This document shows, piece after piece, positions 47,947 to 58,142 of a stretch of DNA of 64,000 bases (positions are counted from its first letter, which is position 1; every line of letters starts with the position of its first letter). Source of the DNA: Hydrogenovibrio halophilus DSM 15072 (GTDB lineage: Bacteria > Pseudomonadota > Gammaproteobacteria > Thiomicrospirales > Thiomicrospiraceae); the NCBI RefSeq assembly GCF_000384235.1, contig NZ_KB913033.1, positions 1,805,164-1,869,163 of the forward strand, given 5' to 3'. A program made the translations under genes and the position numbers. The notes under the pieces were generated by a model. That model had not been told where the DNA came from. It saw only the letters and a list, made by a program, of their open reading frames with translations, and did no database searches.

Positions 47947-49026
47947 ATGACTTCAACGGCGACGAGCGCACCGCATTCTGCATTCACCGATCCCAGCGAC
48001 CCACGTTTGTGTGAGTTGGAGCAATGGTTGGCCCGTTCCGGGCGCATTCAAAACCCGGTGGGACTGGTGCCGGCCTCGGCCGATGCCAGCTTTCGGCGTT
48101 ATTTCCGGGTCTTTGACGGCGAAAACGGTCCTTCCTATATTGTGATGGACGCGCCGCCACAAAAAGAAGACACCGGGCCGTTTGTGCAAATCAGCCAACA
48201 GCTTGATGCGATTGGGCTGAAGGTGCCCAGAGTGCTTGACGCTGACCGTGAACGCGGTTTTTTGCTGCTGAGCGATCTGGGCAATACCACGTTTTTGAGC
48301 GCCGTGACCCCGGATAATGCCGACACCCTCTATCGTTCGGCTTTGCAGACGCTGGTGCGTTTTCAGGCACAGGGCCAGGCCCTGTCGCAAACCCTGCCGC
48401 CTTATGATGACGCGTTGCTGGACCGGGAAATGGATCTGTTTTCCGATTGGTTGCTGGGCGAACATCTGCAGCGACCCCTTGATGGTCGTGATCACCAGGC
48501 CTGGCAAAAAGTGAAACAGACCCTGGCGATGTCGGCTCTGGCACAGCCGCAGGTGGCGGTTCACCGGGACTATCACAGTCGCAATCTGATGATCGGTGCG
48601 GCGTTGCCGGACGCACCGGGCGTACTGGATTTTCAGGACGCGGTGCGCGGCCCCTTGACCTACGATGCGGTCTCATTGCTGCGTGACTGTTATGTGCGCT
48701 GGCCGCTGGAGGCGGTGCACGATTGGCGTCGTTTTTATTTTCTGGCGCTGGTGGCGTCGGGCTTGCAACAGCGCACCGATTGGGACGGATTTGTTCGGGC
48801 GTTTGATCTGATGGGGATGCAGCGCCATCTGAAAGCGTCCGGCATTTTTGCGCGTCTGTGGCATCGCGACGGCAAAGACGGCTATTTGCCGGATGTGCCC
48901 AACACGCTTCAGTATCTGTATGAGGCGGCGGCGCTTTATCCCGATCTGCCGGGGATGCCCTGGCTGCTGGATTTGCTGGAAAACCGGGTGCTGCCCGATT
49001 GTGCGTCCTTGCAGGAGGTCGGGTGA
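47947..49026 (+). CDS. amgK: N-acetylmuramate/N-acetylglucosamine kinase
   Basis: Anomeric sugar kinase of the peptidoglycan recycling bypass that leads to UDP-MurNAc. 359 residues of the aminoglycoside-phosphotransferase fold, with FLLLSDLGNTTF, catalytic HRDYHSRNLM and VLDFQDAVRGPLTYDAV. Divergent from lptD and overlapping murU, the usual context. An 11-bp palindrome (48494) is read HQAWQK. Confidence 0.93.
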   Translation: MTSTATSAPHSAFTDPSDPRLCELEQWLARSGRIQNPVGLVPASADASFRRYFRVFDGENGPSYIVMDAPPQKEDTGPFVQISQQLDAIGLKVPRVLDADRERGFLLLSDLGNTTFLSAVTPDNADTLYRSALQTLVRFQAQGQALSQTLPPYDDALLDREMDLFSDWLLGEHLQRPLDGRDHQAWQKVKQTLAMSALAQPQVAVHRDYHSRNLMIGAALPDAPGVLDFQDAVRGPLTYDAVSLLRDCYVRWPLEAVHDWRRFYFLALVASGLQQRTDWDGFVRAFDLMGMQRHLKASGIFARLWHRDGKDGYLPDVPNTLQYLYEAAALYPDLPGMPWLLDLLENRVLPDCASLQEVG

Positions 49027-49778
49027 GCGAAACCAACGCTTTGACCACGGCGATGATTCTGGCGGCCGGGCGCGGCGAGCGCCTGCGCCCGATCACCGAC
49101 ACCTGCCCCAAGCCTCTGGTCGAGGTCGGCGGTCAGCCGCTGATTGCATGGCATTTGCAGGCATTGGCCAAAGCCGGAATCCAACAGGTGGTGATCAACC
49201 ATGCCTGGCTGGGCGAACAGATCGAGCAGACACTGGGCAATGGCGAGCGCTGGGGGCTGCGCATTCATTATTCGCCCGAACCGGAAGGGGGGTTGGAAAC
49301 CGCGGGCGGGGTGATTCAGGCCCTGCCGACGATTGAATCGGTCAACCATTCTCCCCAGGCACCGTTTGTTCTGGTCAATGGCGATGTGTTTTGCGAATTC
49401 GACTTTGCCCATTGGCAGGCCCAATGCCCGTTGGACCAAGCTGATCTGGCGCATCTGGTCGTTGTGCCCAAGCCGCCGGAAAAGGCCCAGGGCGATTTCG
49501 GGCTGGCTGAGTCCGGTTCGCAGCGCCAACGCCTGACCCCTCAGGGGGCCTGGACCTTTTCGGGGCTGAGCGTGTTGCGTCCGGCCCTGTTTGCTGGGGT
49601 GCGCGAACAGAAGGCACGACGTGCACTGGCCCCGTTGCTGCGTGAACAGATGGCCCAAGGCCGGGTCAGCGGCGAAGTCTTTCGCGGTCGCTGGCTTGAT
49701 GTGGGCACCCCGGAGCGTCTTGCGCACTTGCGTGCTTTGATCGCCAATAAAACCACAAAGGAGAACAATCGATGTTGA
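49023..49778 (+). CDS. murU: N-acetylmuramate 1-phosphate uridylyltransferase
   Basis: Makes UDP-MurNAc from MurNAc-1-phosphate; partner of AmgK. 251 residues: [26 protein letters not shown] (nucleotide signature), [23 protein letters not shown]. The GTG start (AGGAGG upstream) overlaps the amgK stop. This recycling route confers fosfomycin tolerance in organisms that have it. Confidence 0.93.
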   Translation: MSETNALTTAMILAAGRGERLRPITDTCPKPLVEVGGQPLIAWHLQALAKAGIQQVVINHAWLGEQIEQTLGNGERWGLRIHYSPEPEGGLETAGGVIQALPTIESVNHSPQAPFVLVNGDVFCEFDFAHWQAQCPLDQADLAHLVVVPKPPEKAQGDFGLAESGSQRQRLTPQGAWTFSGLSVLRPALFAGVREQKARRALAPLLREQMAQGRVSGEVFRGRWLDVGTPERLAHLRALIANKTTKENNRC

Positions 49779-50548
49779 TGCTGGTGTCCCCGGCCAAGAA
49801 GCTGGACGAATCCCCCGCCCCGAAGAAACTGACGGCCACGCAGCCACCGCTTCTGGATCAGGCCGAAACTTTGATGGAGACGCTCAAACCTCTGGGGCCG
49901 GTGGACATTGCCCAGTTAATGAAGCTGAGTGATGCCCTGGCGGAATTGAATTACGAACGTTTTCAGGCCTGGCACACGCCGTTTGATCCCAAGGTGGCCA
50001 AACAGGCGGCGCTGATGTTTCAGGGCGATGTGTATCAGGGCTTGGGTGCCGGAGATTTGTCCGAAACCGAACTGACGTATCTGCAGCGGCATTTGCGCAT
50101 TCTGTCCGGGTTGTACGGGGTGCTGCGGCCATTGGACCAGATGCTGCCATACCGGCTGGAGATGGGCACCAAACTGGCCACGGAGCGCGGCAAGGACCTG
50201 TATCGGTTTTGGGGAGATCGCATCACCGATGTGATCAATGATGCCCTGTCCGATCTCGACAGTCGGGTGCTGGTCAATCTTGCCTCCAATGAGTATTTCA
50301 AAGCGGTGCAGAAAAAACGCTTGAATGCCAGTGTGATGACTCCGCAGTTCAAGGATTGGAAAAACGGCCAATACAAAATGATCAGTTTCTATGCCAAAAA
50401 AGCGCGGGGGCTGATGGCGCGCTATGCTGCCCAGAACCGGATCGAGCAGGTCGAAGACTTGAAGTATTTTGATCTGGACGGCTATGGGTTTGCGCCCGAG
50501 TTGTCGAATGACAACAACTGGGTCTTTACTCGTCGTCAGGACGGATGA
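49772..50548 (+). CDS. yaaA: Peroxide stress protein YaaA
   Basis: 258 residues of the YaaA/DUF328 family, which lowers free iron and DNA damage under peroxide stress. [14 protein letters not shown], the [26 protein letters not shown] block and [18 protein letters not shown] are the family signatures. Overlaps murU by 7 bp, suggesting one operon. Normal length. Confidence 0.95.
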   Translation: MLMLVSPAKKLDESPAPKKLTATQPPLLDQAETLMETLKPLGPVDIAQLMKLSDALAELNYERFQAWHTPFDPKVAKQAALMFQGDVYQGLGAGDLSETELTYLQRHLRILSGLYGVLRPLDQMLPYRLEMGTKLATERGKDLYRFWGDRITDVINDALSDLDSRVLVNLASNEYFKAVQKKRLNASVMTPQFKDWKNGQYKMISFYAKKARGLMARYAAQNRIEQVEDLKYFDLDGYGFAPELSNDNNWVFTRRQDG

Positions 50549-51153
50549 GTCGACCCAGATGCGTGCGCTGTCGGCGGTTACAGGCGCAATGCCTGTGTGC
50601 GTCGTTGGTGACACTGAGTTCACGGGTTCGAGTGCTGTTTTTGCAACACCCGCTGGAGCGTGATCACCCCAAAAACACGGCGCAGTTGACTCAGGCCTGT
50701 TTGCCCAACAGTCGGCTGGAAGTAGGGGAGCGTTTTGACCCGGACCAATTGCAGGCCTGGTTAAAACCGCAACCGTCGGTGCAAAGCCTGTTGCTGTATC
50801 CGCCCAATGCGGCCGGAGGCGGTCAGGCCATTGCTGCCGAAACCTGCCGTCGTCAGGCCGAGCCGGAACACTGGCAACTGGTGGTCCTGGACGGCACCTG
50901 GAAGAAAACCGTGCGCATGCTTTACCGGAATCCGGCGCTGCAGGCTTTGCCGCGTCTGGCTCTGCCAGTAAGCTCTTCCGATTATTGGGTGCGCAAGGCC
51001 AGAGGGCCTCACCAGTTATCGACTCTGGAGGCAACCCAGTTGGCCCTGGGAGAACTGGAAGCGCGCCCGGATGATTATGCCGGTTTGACTCAGGTGCTGG
51101 CCGCGTTGCAGGCTCAGCTGCAAACCCGCTTGCCAACTGTTTTTTCTGATTAA
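50545..51153 (+). CDS. tapT: DTW-domain tRNA-uridine aminocarboxypropyltransferase
   Basis: 202 residues: a zinc-knuckle-like [13 protein letters not shown] at the N-terminus and the DxTW motif in [12 protein letters not shown], followed by [20 protein letters not shown]. The family (E. coli TapT/YfiP) makes acp3U47 in tRNA. The ATGA overlap with yaaA shows coupling. Two partial palindromes are read TQAC and LQAW. Confidence 0.88.
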   Translation: MSRPRCVRCRRLQAQCLCASLVTLSSRVRVLFLQHPLERDHPKNTAQLTQACLPNSRLEVGERFDPDQLQAWLKPQPSVQSLLLYPPNAAGGGQAIAAETCRRQAEPEHWQLVVLDGTWKKTVRMLYRNPALQALPRLALPVSSSDYWVRKARGPHQLSTLEATQLALGELEARPDDYAGLTQVLAALQAQLQTRLPTVFSD

Positions 51154-51197
51154 TGGCCTCTGACTGACTGGACGCGTGCCTGAAAAGCGTCAGGGGC

Positions 51198-52865
51198 TCA
51201 GGCGCTTTGTTGCGCCAGAGACAGCATTTCTTCGGCGTGTTTGCGGGTTTGTTCGGTCAGAGTCATGCCGCCGAGCATGCGGGCCAGTTCCTCAATGCGT
51301 TGCGGTTGGTCGAGAGGGCAGACCTGCGTCTGGGTCACGTTGTTTTTGACCGCTTTGTGGATGGACAGCTGGGTTTGAGCGCAGGCCGCTACCTGCGCCA
51401 GATGCGTGATCGCCAGCACCTGACGGTGACCACCCAGTTGCTGCATGGTGCGTCCCACCACTTCGGCGATGCCGCCGCCGATGCCCACATCCACTTCGTC
51501 GAAAATCATGGTCGGCAGGCTGGCGACTTCGGCGCTGGCCACCTGAATCGCCAGACTGATGCGCGACAGTTCACCGCCCGACGCGACTTTGCTCAAAGGT
51601 TGCGGCGGTTGCCCCGGGTTGGTGGTGACGTCAAAGGTCGCTTTGTCCTGGCCTTGGGGCGAAGGCGTTTGCGCCACTTCGAGCTGGATGCCGAACCGGC
51701 CTTTGGCCATGCCCAGCGATTGCATGCGCTCGGTGACCGATTTGGCCAGACGTGTGGCTGCTTTGCGCCGGGAGCTTGACAGGGTATCGGCGGCTTTCTG
51801 ATAAGCCTGCCAGGCTTCGGCGACCTTGGCTTCCAGCGCTTCCAGTGACGCGCCATCCCCGGTCAGTTCGCTGAGTTCGTTTTCAATCTGCTGGTGTCGG
51901 GCTTCCAGCGATTCGGGATCAATCTGGTATTTTTTGGCCAGCGCAAACAGTTCGCCCAGCCGCGCGTCCACAAAGGCCAGCCGCTCCGGGTCCAGCGTGA
52001 CCTGATGGTCCTGATGCTGCAGGTCGTTGGCCGCTTCACTGCAATCGATCTGCACCGAGCGCAACTGGGCCAGCAGTGGCTCAATCGGTGCATGCACACT
52101 CTGGATCGCTTCCAGGGCGCTCACGGCCGCACTGATCCGTTCCGATGCGCCGCCTTCGCCATCCAGTTGTTCGTAACCGCTGATCAGCGCCTGTTTGATG
52201 TCGTGCGCATGCGACAGGGTCTGTTGTTCGTCGGACAGCTGGGCATATTCTTCGGCCTGTGGGGCCACTTTTTCGAATTCGCTCAATTGAAACCGAAGCA
52301 GTTCAATCCGGCTTTGAAGGTCGGCCTGATTTTCCTGATGACGTTGCAGGGCCTGTTGCTGTTTTGACCAGGCCTGGTAGGTTTCGCGTGTGTCGGCCAG
52401 AAGCGGCGGGTGCTGGGCAAACGCATCGACCAGCGCGAGCTGTTCGCCGGCCTGGGTCAGGCTCTGGTGCTGGTGTTGACCGTGGATGTCGATCAACAGG
52501 GCGCTGAGTTCTTTCAGTTGTGCGACCGTGGCGGGCAGGCCATTGATGTAGGCTTTGGAACGGCCTTCCTTGCTGAGGGTGCGCCGGAGCAGGCAGTCGC
52601 CGTCGGCTTCAAGTTCCTGCTGATTTAACCAGGCCTGGGCAGCGGGCACGGCCGCAATGTCGAAGTCGGCGGTGACATCGGCTTTGTCGGTGCCGTGGCG
52701 CACCAGTGTGGCATCGGCCCGGTTGCCGAGGGTCAGCCCCAGTGCGTCGAGCAGAATCGATTTGCCTGCCCCGGTTTCGCCGGTCAGAGTGGTAAAGCCC
52801 CGATCAAATTCCAGATGCAACCGGCTGATCAGGGCCAGATTTTGAATGGTCAAGGCTTGCAACAT
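51198..52865 (-). CDS. recN: DNA repair protein RecN
   Basis: SMC-like ATPase for double-strand-break repair. 555 residues: Walker A TGETGAGKSIL, long coiled coils, signature ASGGELSRISLAIQV and Walker B MIFDEVDVGIGGGIAE. The start ATG abuts the nadK stop with no gap. Copies of the palindrome at 52367 (exact) and 52628 (11 bp) lie in the coiled-coil and N-terminal regions, both as Gln-Ala-Trp. Confidence 0.97.
   Translation of the reverse strand: MLQALTIQNLALISRLHLEFDRGFTTLTGETGAGKSILLDALGLTLGNRADATLVRHGTDKADVTADFDIAAVPAAQAWLNQQELEADGDCLLRRTLSKEGRSKAYINGLPATVAQLKELSALLIDIHGQHQHQSLTQAGEQLALVDAFAQHPPLLADTRETYQAWSKQQQALQRHQENQADLQSRIELLRFQLSEFEKVAPQAEEYAQLSDEQQTLSHAHDIKQALISGYEQLDGEGGASERISAAVSALEAIQSVHAPIEPLLAQLRSVQIDCSEAANDLQHQDHQVTLDPERLAFVDARLGELFALAKKYQIDPESLEARHQQIENELSELTGDGASLEALEAKVAEAWQAYQKAADTLSSSRRKAATRLAKSVTERMQSLGMAKGRFGIQLEVAQTPSPQGQDKATFDVTTNPGQPPQPLSKVASGGELSRISLAIQVASAEVASLPTMIFDEVDVGIGGGIAEVVGRTMQQLGGHRQVLAITHLAQVAACAQTQLSIHKAVKNNVTQTQVCPLDQPQRIEELARMLGGMTLTEQTRKHAEEMLSLAQQSA
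52367..52378. repeat. Iterated palindrome, copy 10
   Basis: Exact 12-mer within recN with TTTTG on the left. Confidence 0.95.
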
Positions 52866-53741
52866 TTAAAACTTCTGTCCCCAGTTGAGTTTGGCGCGCA
52901 GTAATTTGTAGTGATCGTGCTCTTTGGGATGCACCATCTTGATGAATTTGGGGTGCCGGGTGACGTGGGTTTCGGTGCCGGCACTGAACTGGTAGGTCAC
53001 CTGACCGTCACAGATGATCGAGGCGGTGCCGCAGCAGTTTTCATGCGGGCGTATCAGTATCTGGCTGTCGCCCGAGGTGACAATCGGACGGTTGCTCATG
53101 GTGTGCGGGTTGATCGAGACCAGGGTGACCACATTCAGGTCCGGTTCGATGATGGGGCCGCCAGCGGACAACGCGTAGGCGGTGGAGCCGGTCGGTGTGG
53201 CAATGATCAATCCATCGGAGCGCTGGCTGTTGAGGAAACGCCCGTCGATGAAGGTTTCGAATTCGATCATGCGCGGTGAGTCGTTTTTGTGCAGCACCAC
53301 GTCGTTGAAGGCCACGTCGCGATACAGGGCCTTGCCGTCTTTTTTGATCAGAACTTCCAGCAGGGTGCGTTCTTCGCATTTGTAGTTGTCGGCCAGCACT
53401 TCATCCAGCGTGATCATCATGCATTCCGGCGACACATCGGTCAGAAACCCCAAACGTCCGAGGTTGACGCCCAGTATCGGCACGTCGTAATCGATCAGGG
53501 CTCTGGCCACATCCAGAAAGGTGCCATCGCCGCCAACGACCACGGCAAAATCGATTTTTTCCAGCAATTCGGAGCGTGGGACTAACTGAATGTTGTAACG
53601 GTCCACCGGAAAGTCCTTGCAGGAAGAGGCGTCAAGCAGAACGTCTTTCTTTCGACTCTGTAAATACAATACCAGCTTGTCGATCAGTTCCCAGGATTGT
53701 ATGCCGTTGTATTTGCCAAAAATGCCAATGGTCTGAAACAT
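52866..53741 (-). CDS. nadK: NAD kinase
   Basis: Phosphorylates NAD to NADP. 291 residues: VVVGGDGTFLDVAR (GGDGT), LGVNLGRLGFLTDV, TPTGSTAYALSAGGPI and the NE/D-type region NRPIVTSGDSQI. ATG 53741 (MFQTIGIFG) is chosen over 53768. nadK-recN order is conserved in gammaproteobacteria; divergent from hrcA. Confidence 0.95.
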   Translation of the reverse strand: MFQTIGIFGKYNGIQSWELIDKLVLYLQSRKKDVLLDASSCKDFPVDRYNIQLVPRSELLEKIDFAVVVGGDGTFLDVARALIDYDVPILGVNLGRLGFLTDVSPECMMITLDEVLADNYKCEERTLLEVLIKKDGKALYRDVAFNDVVLHKNDSPRMIEFETFIDGRFLNSQRSDGLIIATPTGSTAYALSAGGPIIEPDLNVVTLVSINPHTMSNRPIVTSGDSQILIRPHENCCGTASIICDGQVTYQFSAGTETHVTRHPKFIKMVHPKEHDHYKLLRAKLNWGQKF

Positions 53742-53872
53742 GTCGGTCCCGAAGTTGAAAAATGCCAAAACGCATCCATAATAACGCTTCAGCCTGGGTT
53801 TGCAATGATGTTTGCAATGACGGTCGTGTCGGTCACGATCGGATCATTTGGCCCAATAGTCAGGAAACCGAT

Positions 53873-54913
53873 ATGAAAGACCCTTTTAACGATCGCGCGC
53901 AACTGCTGTTCAAACATCTGATGGCATTATACCTGAATCAGGGCCGTCCGGTCGGTTCGACCGCGCTGGCAAAAATGCCGGATGTCGGTGTCAGCCCTGC
54001 CACAGTGCGCAATGTGATGGTGGATCTGGAAAAGCTGGGTCTGGTGCATGCGCCCCATACCTCGGCGGGGCGTGTGCCCACCGATCAGGGGTTTCGGGTG
54101 TTTGTCGATTCGATCCTGACTTTGCAGCCGCTGGACAGGCATTTGACCGAACGCATTGAGCAAGGGTTTGGTCAGGCGCAAACTCAGGACGAACTGCTGG
54201 GCTCGGCCTCCAGCATCCTTTCCGGTCTGACCGGCATGGCCAGCCTGGTGATGGTCCCCCGCAAAGAGCAGGAAGTGCTGCGTCACATCGATTTTGTGCG
54301 TTTGAGCGAAACCCGGGCGCTGGTGGTGCTGGTGCTCAATGATCAGGACATTCAAAACCGGATCATCGAGTTCGATTCGCCTGTGTCCGAAAGCCATCTG
54401 ATTCGCACCGCCAATTACCTCAATCAGCATTTTCGGGGCCTGGCGCTGTCTGAAGTCAAGCATCACATGGTCGGACGCCTCGATACCCTGCGCCAGAACA
54501 TGGATCAACTGATGCTGGCGATTGTCGAGGCCACCGATCAGGTGATCGAGCAGAAAATGCAGCAGGATCTGCCGTATTTTGTTTCCGGCCAATCCAATCT
54601 GCTCAATTACGAAGAACTGGCGCAATCGGACAAACTCAAAGCGCTGTTTTCATCGTTTGACGAACATTCCCACATGCTGCAATTGCTCAACAAAAGCATG
54701 CAGGCCAAAGGGGTGCAGGTGTTTATCGGCAAGGAGTGTGGTGCGGATTCGTATCAGGATTGCAGCGTGATCACCACACCCTACGAACGCGACGGACAGG
54801 TGCTGGGCGTGTTGGGTGTGATCGGCCCCAGTCGCATGCCGTATGACCGCATCGTGCCCCGCGTCGACATGACCGCAAAAATTCTCAGCTCACTGCTGCG
54901 TCAGGACACCTGA
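53873..54913 (+). CDS. hrcA: Heat-inducible transcription repressor HrcA
   Basis: Repressor of groE/dnaK operons at CIRCE elements. 346 residues: N-terminal winged helix (VSPATVRNVMVDLEKLGLVHAPHTSAGRVPTDQGFRVFVD) and a GAF-like domain ending GVIGPSRMPYDRIVPRVDMTA. AGGAAA ribosome site; a longer reading from 53762 lacks one. No CIRCE sequence is visible in the window. Confidence 0.95.
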   Translation: MKDPFNDRAQLLFKHLMALYLNQGRPVGSTALAKMPDVGVSPATVRNVMVDLEKLGLVHAPHTSAGRVPTDQGFRVFVDSILTLQPLDRHLTERIEQGFGQAQTQDELLGSASSILSGLTGMASLVMVPRKEQEVLRHIDFVRLSETRALVVLVLNDQDIQNRIIEFDSPVSESHLIRTANYLNQHFRGLALSEVKHHMVGRLDTLRQNMDQLMLAIVEATDQVIEQKMQQDLPYFVSGQSNLLNYEELAQSDKLKALFSSFDEHSHMLQLLNKSMQAKGVQVFIGKECGADSYQDCSVITTPYERDGQVLGVLGVIGPSRMPYDRIVPRVDMTAKILSSLLRQDT

Positions 54914-54938
54914 CACGTTAAATCGGGCTGCCTTTTTG

Positions 54939-54950
54939 ACCAGGCCTGGT
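54939..54950. repeat. Iterated palindrome, copy 11
   Basis: Exact 12-mer in the hrcA-outer-membrane-protein gap, preceded by CTTTTTG. Extended GACCAGGCCTGGTC. Confidence 0.95.
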
Positions 54951-55124
54951 CTGATTCTGTGTCACCTTCTCTTTCGAATCTCGAAGAAATAAATTTTTCT
55001 TATCGGGTTATTTTTCTATGTATTTGTGCTAGTATCATCTTCCTGTCACAAGCAGGCTTGGATCTCTGGTTTTATCTTTGAGGTCAGGACTGAAATTCAG
55101 AGTGTTTAACAAAACGGAGACTGT

Positions 55125-55769
55125 GTGAAATTCATTAACCAACCAAAAAATATCACAAAATTTGTGGTCACTATGGCATTGGCTGCGGCCATCCCGATGC
55201 AATCAAATGCAGCCGAACCCGGTTCACTGGATGGTGTTTATGCCGGTTTGACTTTGAATGGGTCGCAACTGGATGGCGACATTACCAGTAAAACCACGTC
55301 GAACAAAACCGATTTCGACAGCAATGGGCTGGAAGCTGGCATCGGCTTTGAAGCCGGTCTGGGCCGAAGCTTTCATGGTTTTTACATTGGTGCCAGTTAT
55401 CAGTATCTGGACAATGGTCTGGGGGACGCCGATCTGGGCAGCTCTGGCAACTGGGCCGGGAAGGTCGAAGCGGATAAAATCTGGAACGCATCGGTGATTC
55501 CAGGTTATTACGTTACCCGAAATCTTTTGGCTTATGGCCGATTCGGCATCGGTCAGATTGAAGTTTCGACCAACCCCGGCAGTGGTTCTGAAGACATTGA
55601 TACCGTGACTTACGGTCTGGGCATGAAGTATGCGATGACCGATATGCTGTCCGCTTCCCTTGAATACAAGCGCTCGACCGGTGATGAGGTGTTTGGATCA
55701 AATGAATGGGATGTCGACAGCCAGAGTGTTCTGTTCGGCATTCAATATCGTTACTGCATGATGAAGTAA
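55125..55769 (+). CDS. Outer-membrane beta-barrel protein
   Basis: 214 residues. Signal peptide with cleavage after SNA-AEP (about residue 29), then alternating strands of the OmpA/Omp_b-brl small-barrel type (GVYAGLTLNGS, GFYIGASYQYLD, YGLGMKYAMTDMLSASLEYKR) ending in an aromatic/Lys tail. The start is GTG. Ligand unknown. A hairpin terminator follows. Confidence 0.8.
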   Translation: MKFINQPKNITKFVVTMALAAAIPMQSNAAEPGSLDGVYAGLTLNGSQLDGDITSKTTSNKTDFDSNGLEAGIGFEAGLGRSFHGFYIGASYQYLDNGLGDADLGSSGNWAGKVEADKIWNASVIPGYYVTRNLLAYGRFGIGQIEVSTNPGSGSEDIDTVTYGLGMKYAMTDMLSASLEYKRSTGDEVFGSNEWDVDSQSVLFGIQYRYCMMK

Positions 55770-55792
55770 TCTCGGTCCATATCCGGTTATTT

Positions 55793-55818
55793 GGTCGAGC
55801 TTTGTATTTGGCTCGACC
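55793..55818 (+). terminator. Hairpin after the barrel-protein gene
   Basis: GGTCGAGC (55793-55800) pairs with GCTCGACC (55811-55818), with a 10-nt loop; a T-rich stretch follows. Confidence 0.6.
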
Positions 55819-55937
55819 ATCTTGATTGATTTTCTGCGTCACGTCCTTCTGATGACGTTTTTGTTTGCCTTCCCTTTTTTCCGACAGCGTTTTTTATTCC
55901 ATTGTCACTCTGATTCGGTGTTTTTCACCAAGCCTGG

Positions 55938-56813
55938 TCATTGATTGCTCTGGTTGTTGGTCAACAGGTGGGTCAAGGCGGCTTCCGGGGTTGGCCAGTT
56001 GAAGACAAAGCCGGCTTCTTGCAGTCGGGTGGGAAGCACGGCGTGACTGAGCATCAGCACTTGGGCGCCGCGTCCGAACATCAGCTTGAGCTGCCAGGCC
56101 GGTAACGGCAGGCCAAACGGGCGTTTCAATGTTTTGGCCAGTGTTTGGCCGAATTCGCGCTGACGGACGGGCGTGGGCGCGGTCAGGTTGATGCAGCCGC
56201 TCAACTCTGGATGAGAGAGGGCAAAGTCAAAGCCACGCACCAGGTCATCCAAAGCGATCCAGCTGAAGCACTGGTTCCCTCCGGCAACCGGGCCGCCCAG
56301 GCCCAGCCTGAAGGCCGGCAGCATTTTGGCCAATGCGCCGCCTTTGGCGTCAAGCACCACACCAAAACGGAAGATGAGTACGTCGTCGCTGAGTTGCCGG
56401 GCCGCTTCTTCCCAGGCCTGGCTGAGTCTGGCCAGAAAATGGGTGCCGGGTTGGGTTTGTCGTTCGTCCTGCGGTTGGTCGCAGGTATTTTCGGGGTAAA
56501 ACCCGATGGCCGAAGTGCTGATAATGCGTTGAGGCCGTTGTTCCGGGTCGAGCGTATTCAGTGCGCTTGTCAGGGCATGCGTGGTGTCAATGCGGCTGTG
56601 CCAGAGTTCGTCTTCATACCCTTTGTGCCAGCGTTTTCCGATATTGGCGCCGGACAAATGGATCAGCACATCGGCGCCGCTCAGGGCGTCTGCCAGATCA
56701 AACCCCACGTCAAAGGCGTCGCGTCCGTAAGCGGTGACTTGATGCTGACTGGAAAAATGACGGGCCAGTGCCTGACCCACCAGCCCGGTTCCGCCTGTGA
56801 TCACCATTTTCAT
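55938..56813 (-). CDS. TIGR01777-type SDR epimerase-like protein
   Basis: 291 residues of the NAD-binding Rossmann family often named YfcH/SDR39U1: VITGGTGLVGQALARHF, LIHLSGANIGKRW, STSAIGFYP, then DVLIFRFGVVLDAKGGALAKMLP. Activity unknown. Its start overlaps the msr stop by 4 bp. A near-palindrome ACCAAGCCTGGT (one mismatch) lies at its stop (55927-55938), and a 10-bp copy (56412) is read SQAWEE. Confidence 0.88.
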   Translation of the reverse strand: MKMVITGGTGLVGQALARHFSSQHQVTAYGRDAFDVGFDLADALSGADVLIHLSGANIGKRWHKGYEDELWHSRIDTTHALTSALNTLDPEQRPQRIISTSAIGFYPENTCDQPQDERQTQPGTHFLARLSQAWEEAARQLSDDVLIFRFGVVLDAKGGALAKMLPAFRLGLGGPVAGGNQCFSWIALDDLVRGFDFALSHPELSGCINLTAPTPVRQREFGQTLAKTLKRPFGLPLPAWQLKLMFGRGAQVLMLSHAVLPTRLQEAGFVFNWPTPEAALTHLLTNNQSNQ

Positions 56814-58141
56814 GAGCCGACCTCGTCCGCATCGGGCACAAATTTGAGAACATTGCCATTGATGCAGTAACGTTTGCCTGTTGGTGGCGGGCCGTCGTTG
56901 AAAACGTGGCCCAGATGAATCCCGGAGCTGGCACTGCGCACTTCAATGCGGGTCATGCCATGTGACACATCCTGGTGTTCGGTGATGGCACCGGGCACCG
57001 GGTTGAAAAAACTGGGCCAGCCGGAACCGCTGTCGAATTTGGTGTCGGTGCGAAACAGTGGCGCGCCGGTGATGGGGTCGACAAAGGTACCGGGACGTTT
57101 TTCGTCCAGATGCGAGCCGGTGAAAGCGCTCTCGGTGCCACTTTCAAAGGCAATGCGCTGTTGTTCCGGGGTGAGAATCTGAAAGCCCAGCCATTCCCAG
57201 AACCGTGTTTTTTCGCCTTTGTAGCCGGTAAATCGCGACACTTCACGTCCGTTCTTGAACAGCACCATGGTCGGTGTGGCAAACAGTGGTTTGGCCAGTT
57301 CCCAGCCGGTCGGCGCTTCGGGGGTGAGGGTGGTGGTGACCGCCACCTCGGACTGCCAGTCGCTCAGGATTTCCTGTTTGAATTGATCGCAGAAGGCACA
57401 ATCCCTGGCTTCAAAGACCACCAGTTGCTGTTCAAAGTTCAGGGCCTCGCCATCCAGAGCCGGGGCCGCATCGTCCGCTTTTTCCTGGCTGGCCAATCCG
57501 GGGTAAGACACGCCTGTGCCGCCGAGGCCGCAATAGCCATCGGGGTTTTTGGCCAGATAGTTCTGATGATAATCTTCGGCGGTAATGTAATTTTTCAGTG
57601 GCGCAACTTCGGTTTGGATGTCGCCTTTTCCGGCGTCATTCAGCGCGGTCTGGTAACGTTGCAGAGACTGCCTGGCGATTTGGGCCTGAGCTTCGTTCTG
57701 GGTGTAAATCGCGCTGCGGTAATTGGTGCCGACATCATTGCCCTGGCGGTTTTTCTGGGTGGGGTCGTGGTTTTCCCAGAACCCGGCCAGCACGCGTTCC
57801 AGACTGACGGCTTCCGGGTCGAAAAACACCCGCACCACTTCGGCGTGGTTGCGTTGGTCGCTCACCCCCATGCGGATTTGTTTTTCCAGTCCCAGCACAT
57901 CGTAGTAGCCAGCCTCCGGGTCGTCGCCTCCGGCATAGCCGCTTTCGACGCGCAACACCCCGGGGATGTCCCCCATGCGTTTTTCCGCGCCCCAGAAACA
58001 GCCCATGCCCAGGACAATGGATTCGGTGTTTTCAGGCAGTTGATTGGAGGTGGGTTCGGTCATGTTGGTCTCCTTGGCGCAGGCCGAAATGGTCAGGCTC
58101 AGCGTAAACACCGCGGCGAGGGTTTTCAATAGCGTTTGCAT
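56810..58141 (-). CDS. msrAB: Lipoprotein MsrA-thioredoxin-MsrB fusion
   Basis: Repairs both stereoisomers of methionine sulfoxide in the periplasm. 443 residues: lipobox ISAC (Cys21), MsrA domain (about 40-205, catalytic GCFWGAE and HAEVV), a thioredoxin-like module (about 230-330, redox CAFC), then a full MsrB (about 325-440) with WPSFF, HLGHVFNDGP and catalytic RYCING. The MsrB lacks the zinc CxxC pairs (PITGAPLF). The domain order MsrA-Trx-MsrB differs from the Trx-MsrA-MsrB PilB type. The start follows the peroxiredoxin stop directly. Confidence 0.9.
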   Translation of the reverse strand: MQTLLKTLAAVFTLSLTISACAKETNMTEPTSNQLPENTESIVLGMGCFWGAEKRMGDIPGVLRVESGYAGGDDPEAGYYDVLGLEKQIRMGVSDQRNHAEVVRVFFDPEAVSLERVLAGFWENHDPTQKNRQGNDVGTNYRSAIYTQNEAQAQIARQSLQRYQTALNDAGKGDIQTEVAPLKNYITAEDYHQNYLAKNPDGYCGLGGTGVSYPGLASQEKADDAAPALDGEALNFEQQLVVFEARDCAFCDQFKQEILSDWQSEVAVTTTLTPEAPTGWELAKPLFATPTMVLFKNGREVSRFTGYKGEKTRFWEWLGFQILTPEQQRIAFESGTESAFTGSHLDEKRPGTFVDPITGAPLFRTDTKFDSGSGWPSFFNPVPGAITEHQDVSHGMTRIEVRSASSGIHLGHVFNDGPPPTGKRYCINGNVLKFVPDADEVGS

Positions 58142-58142
58142 G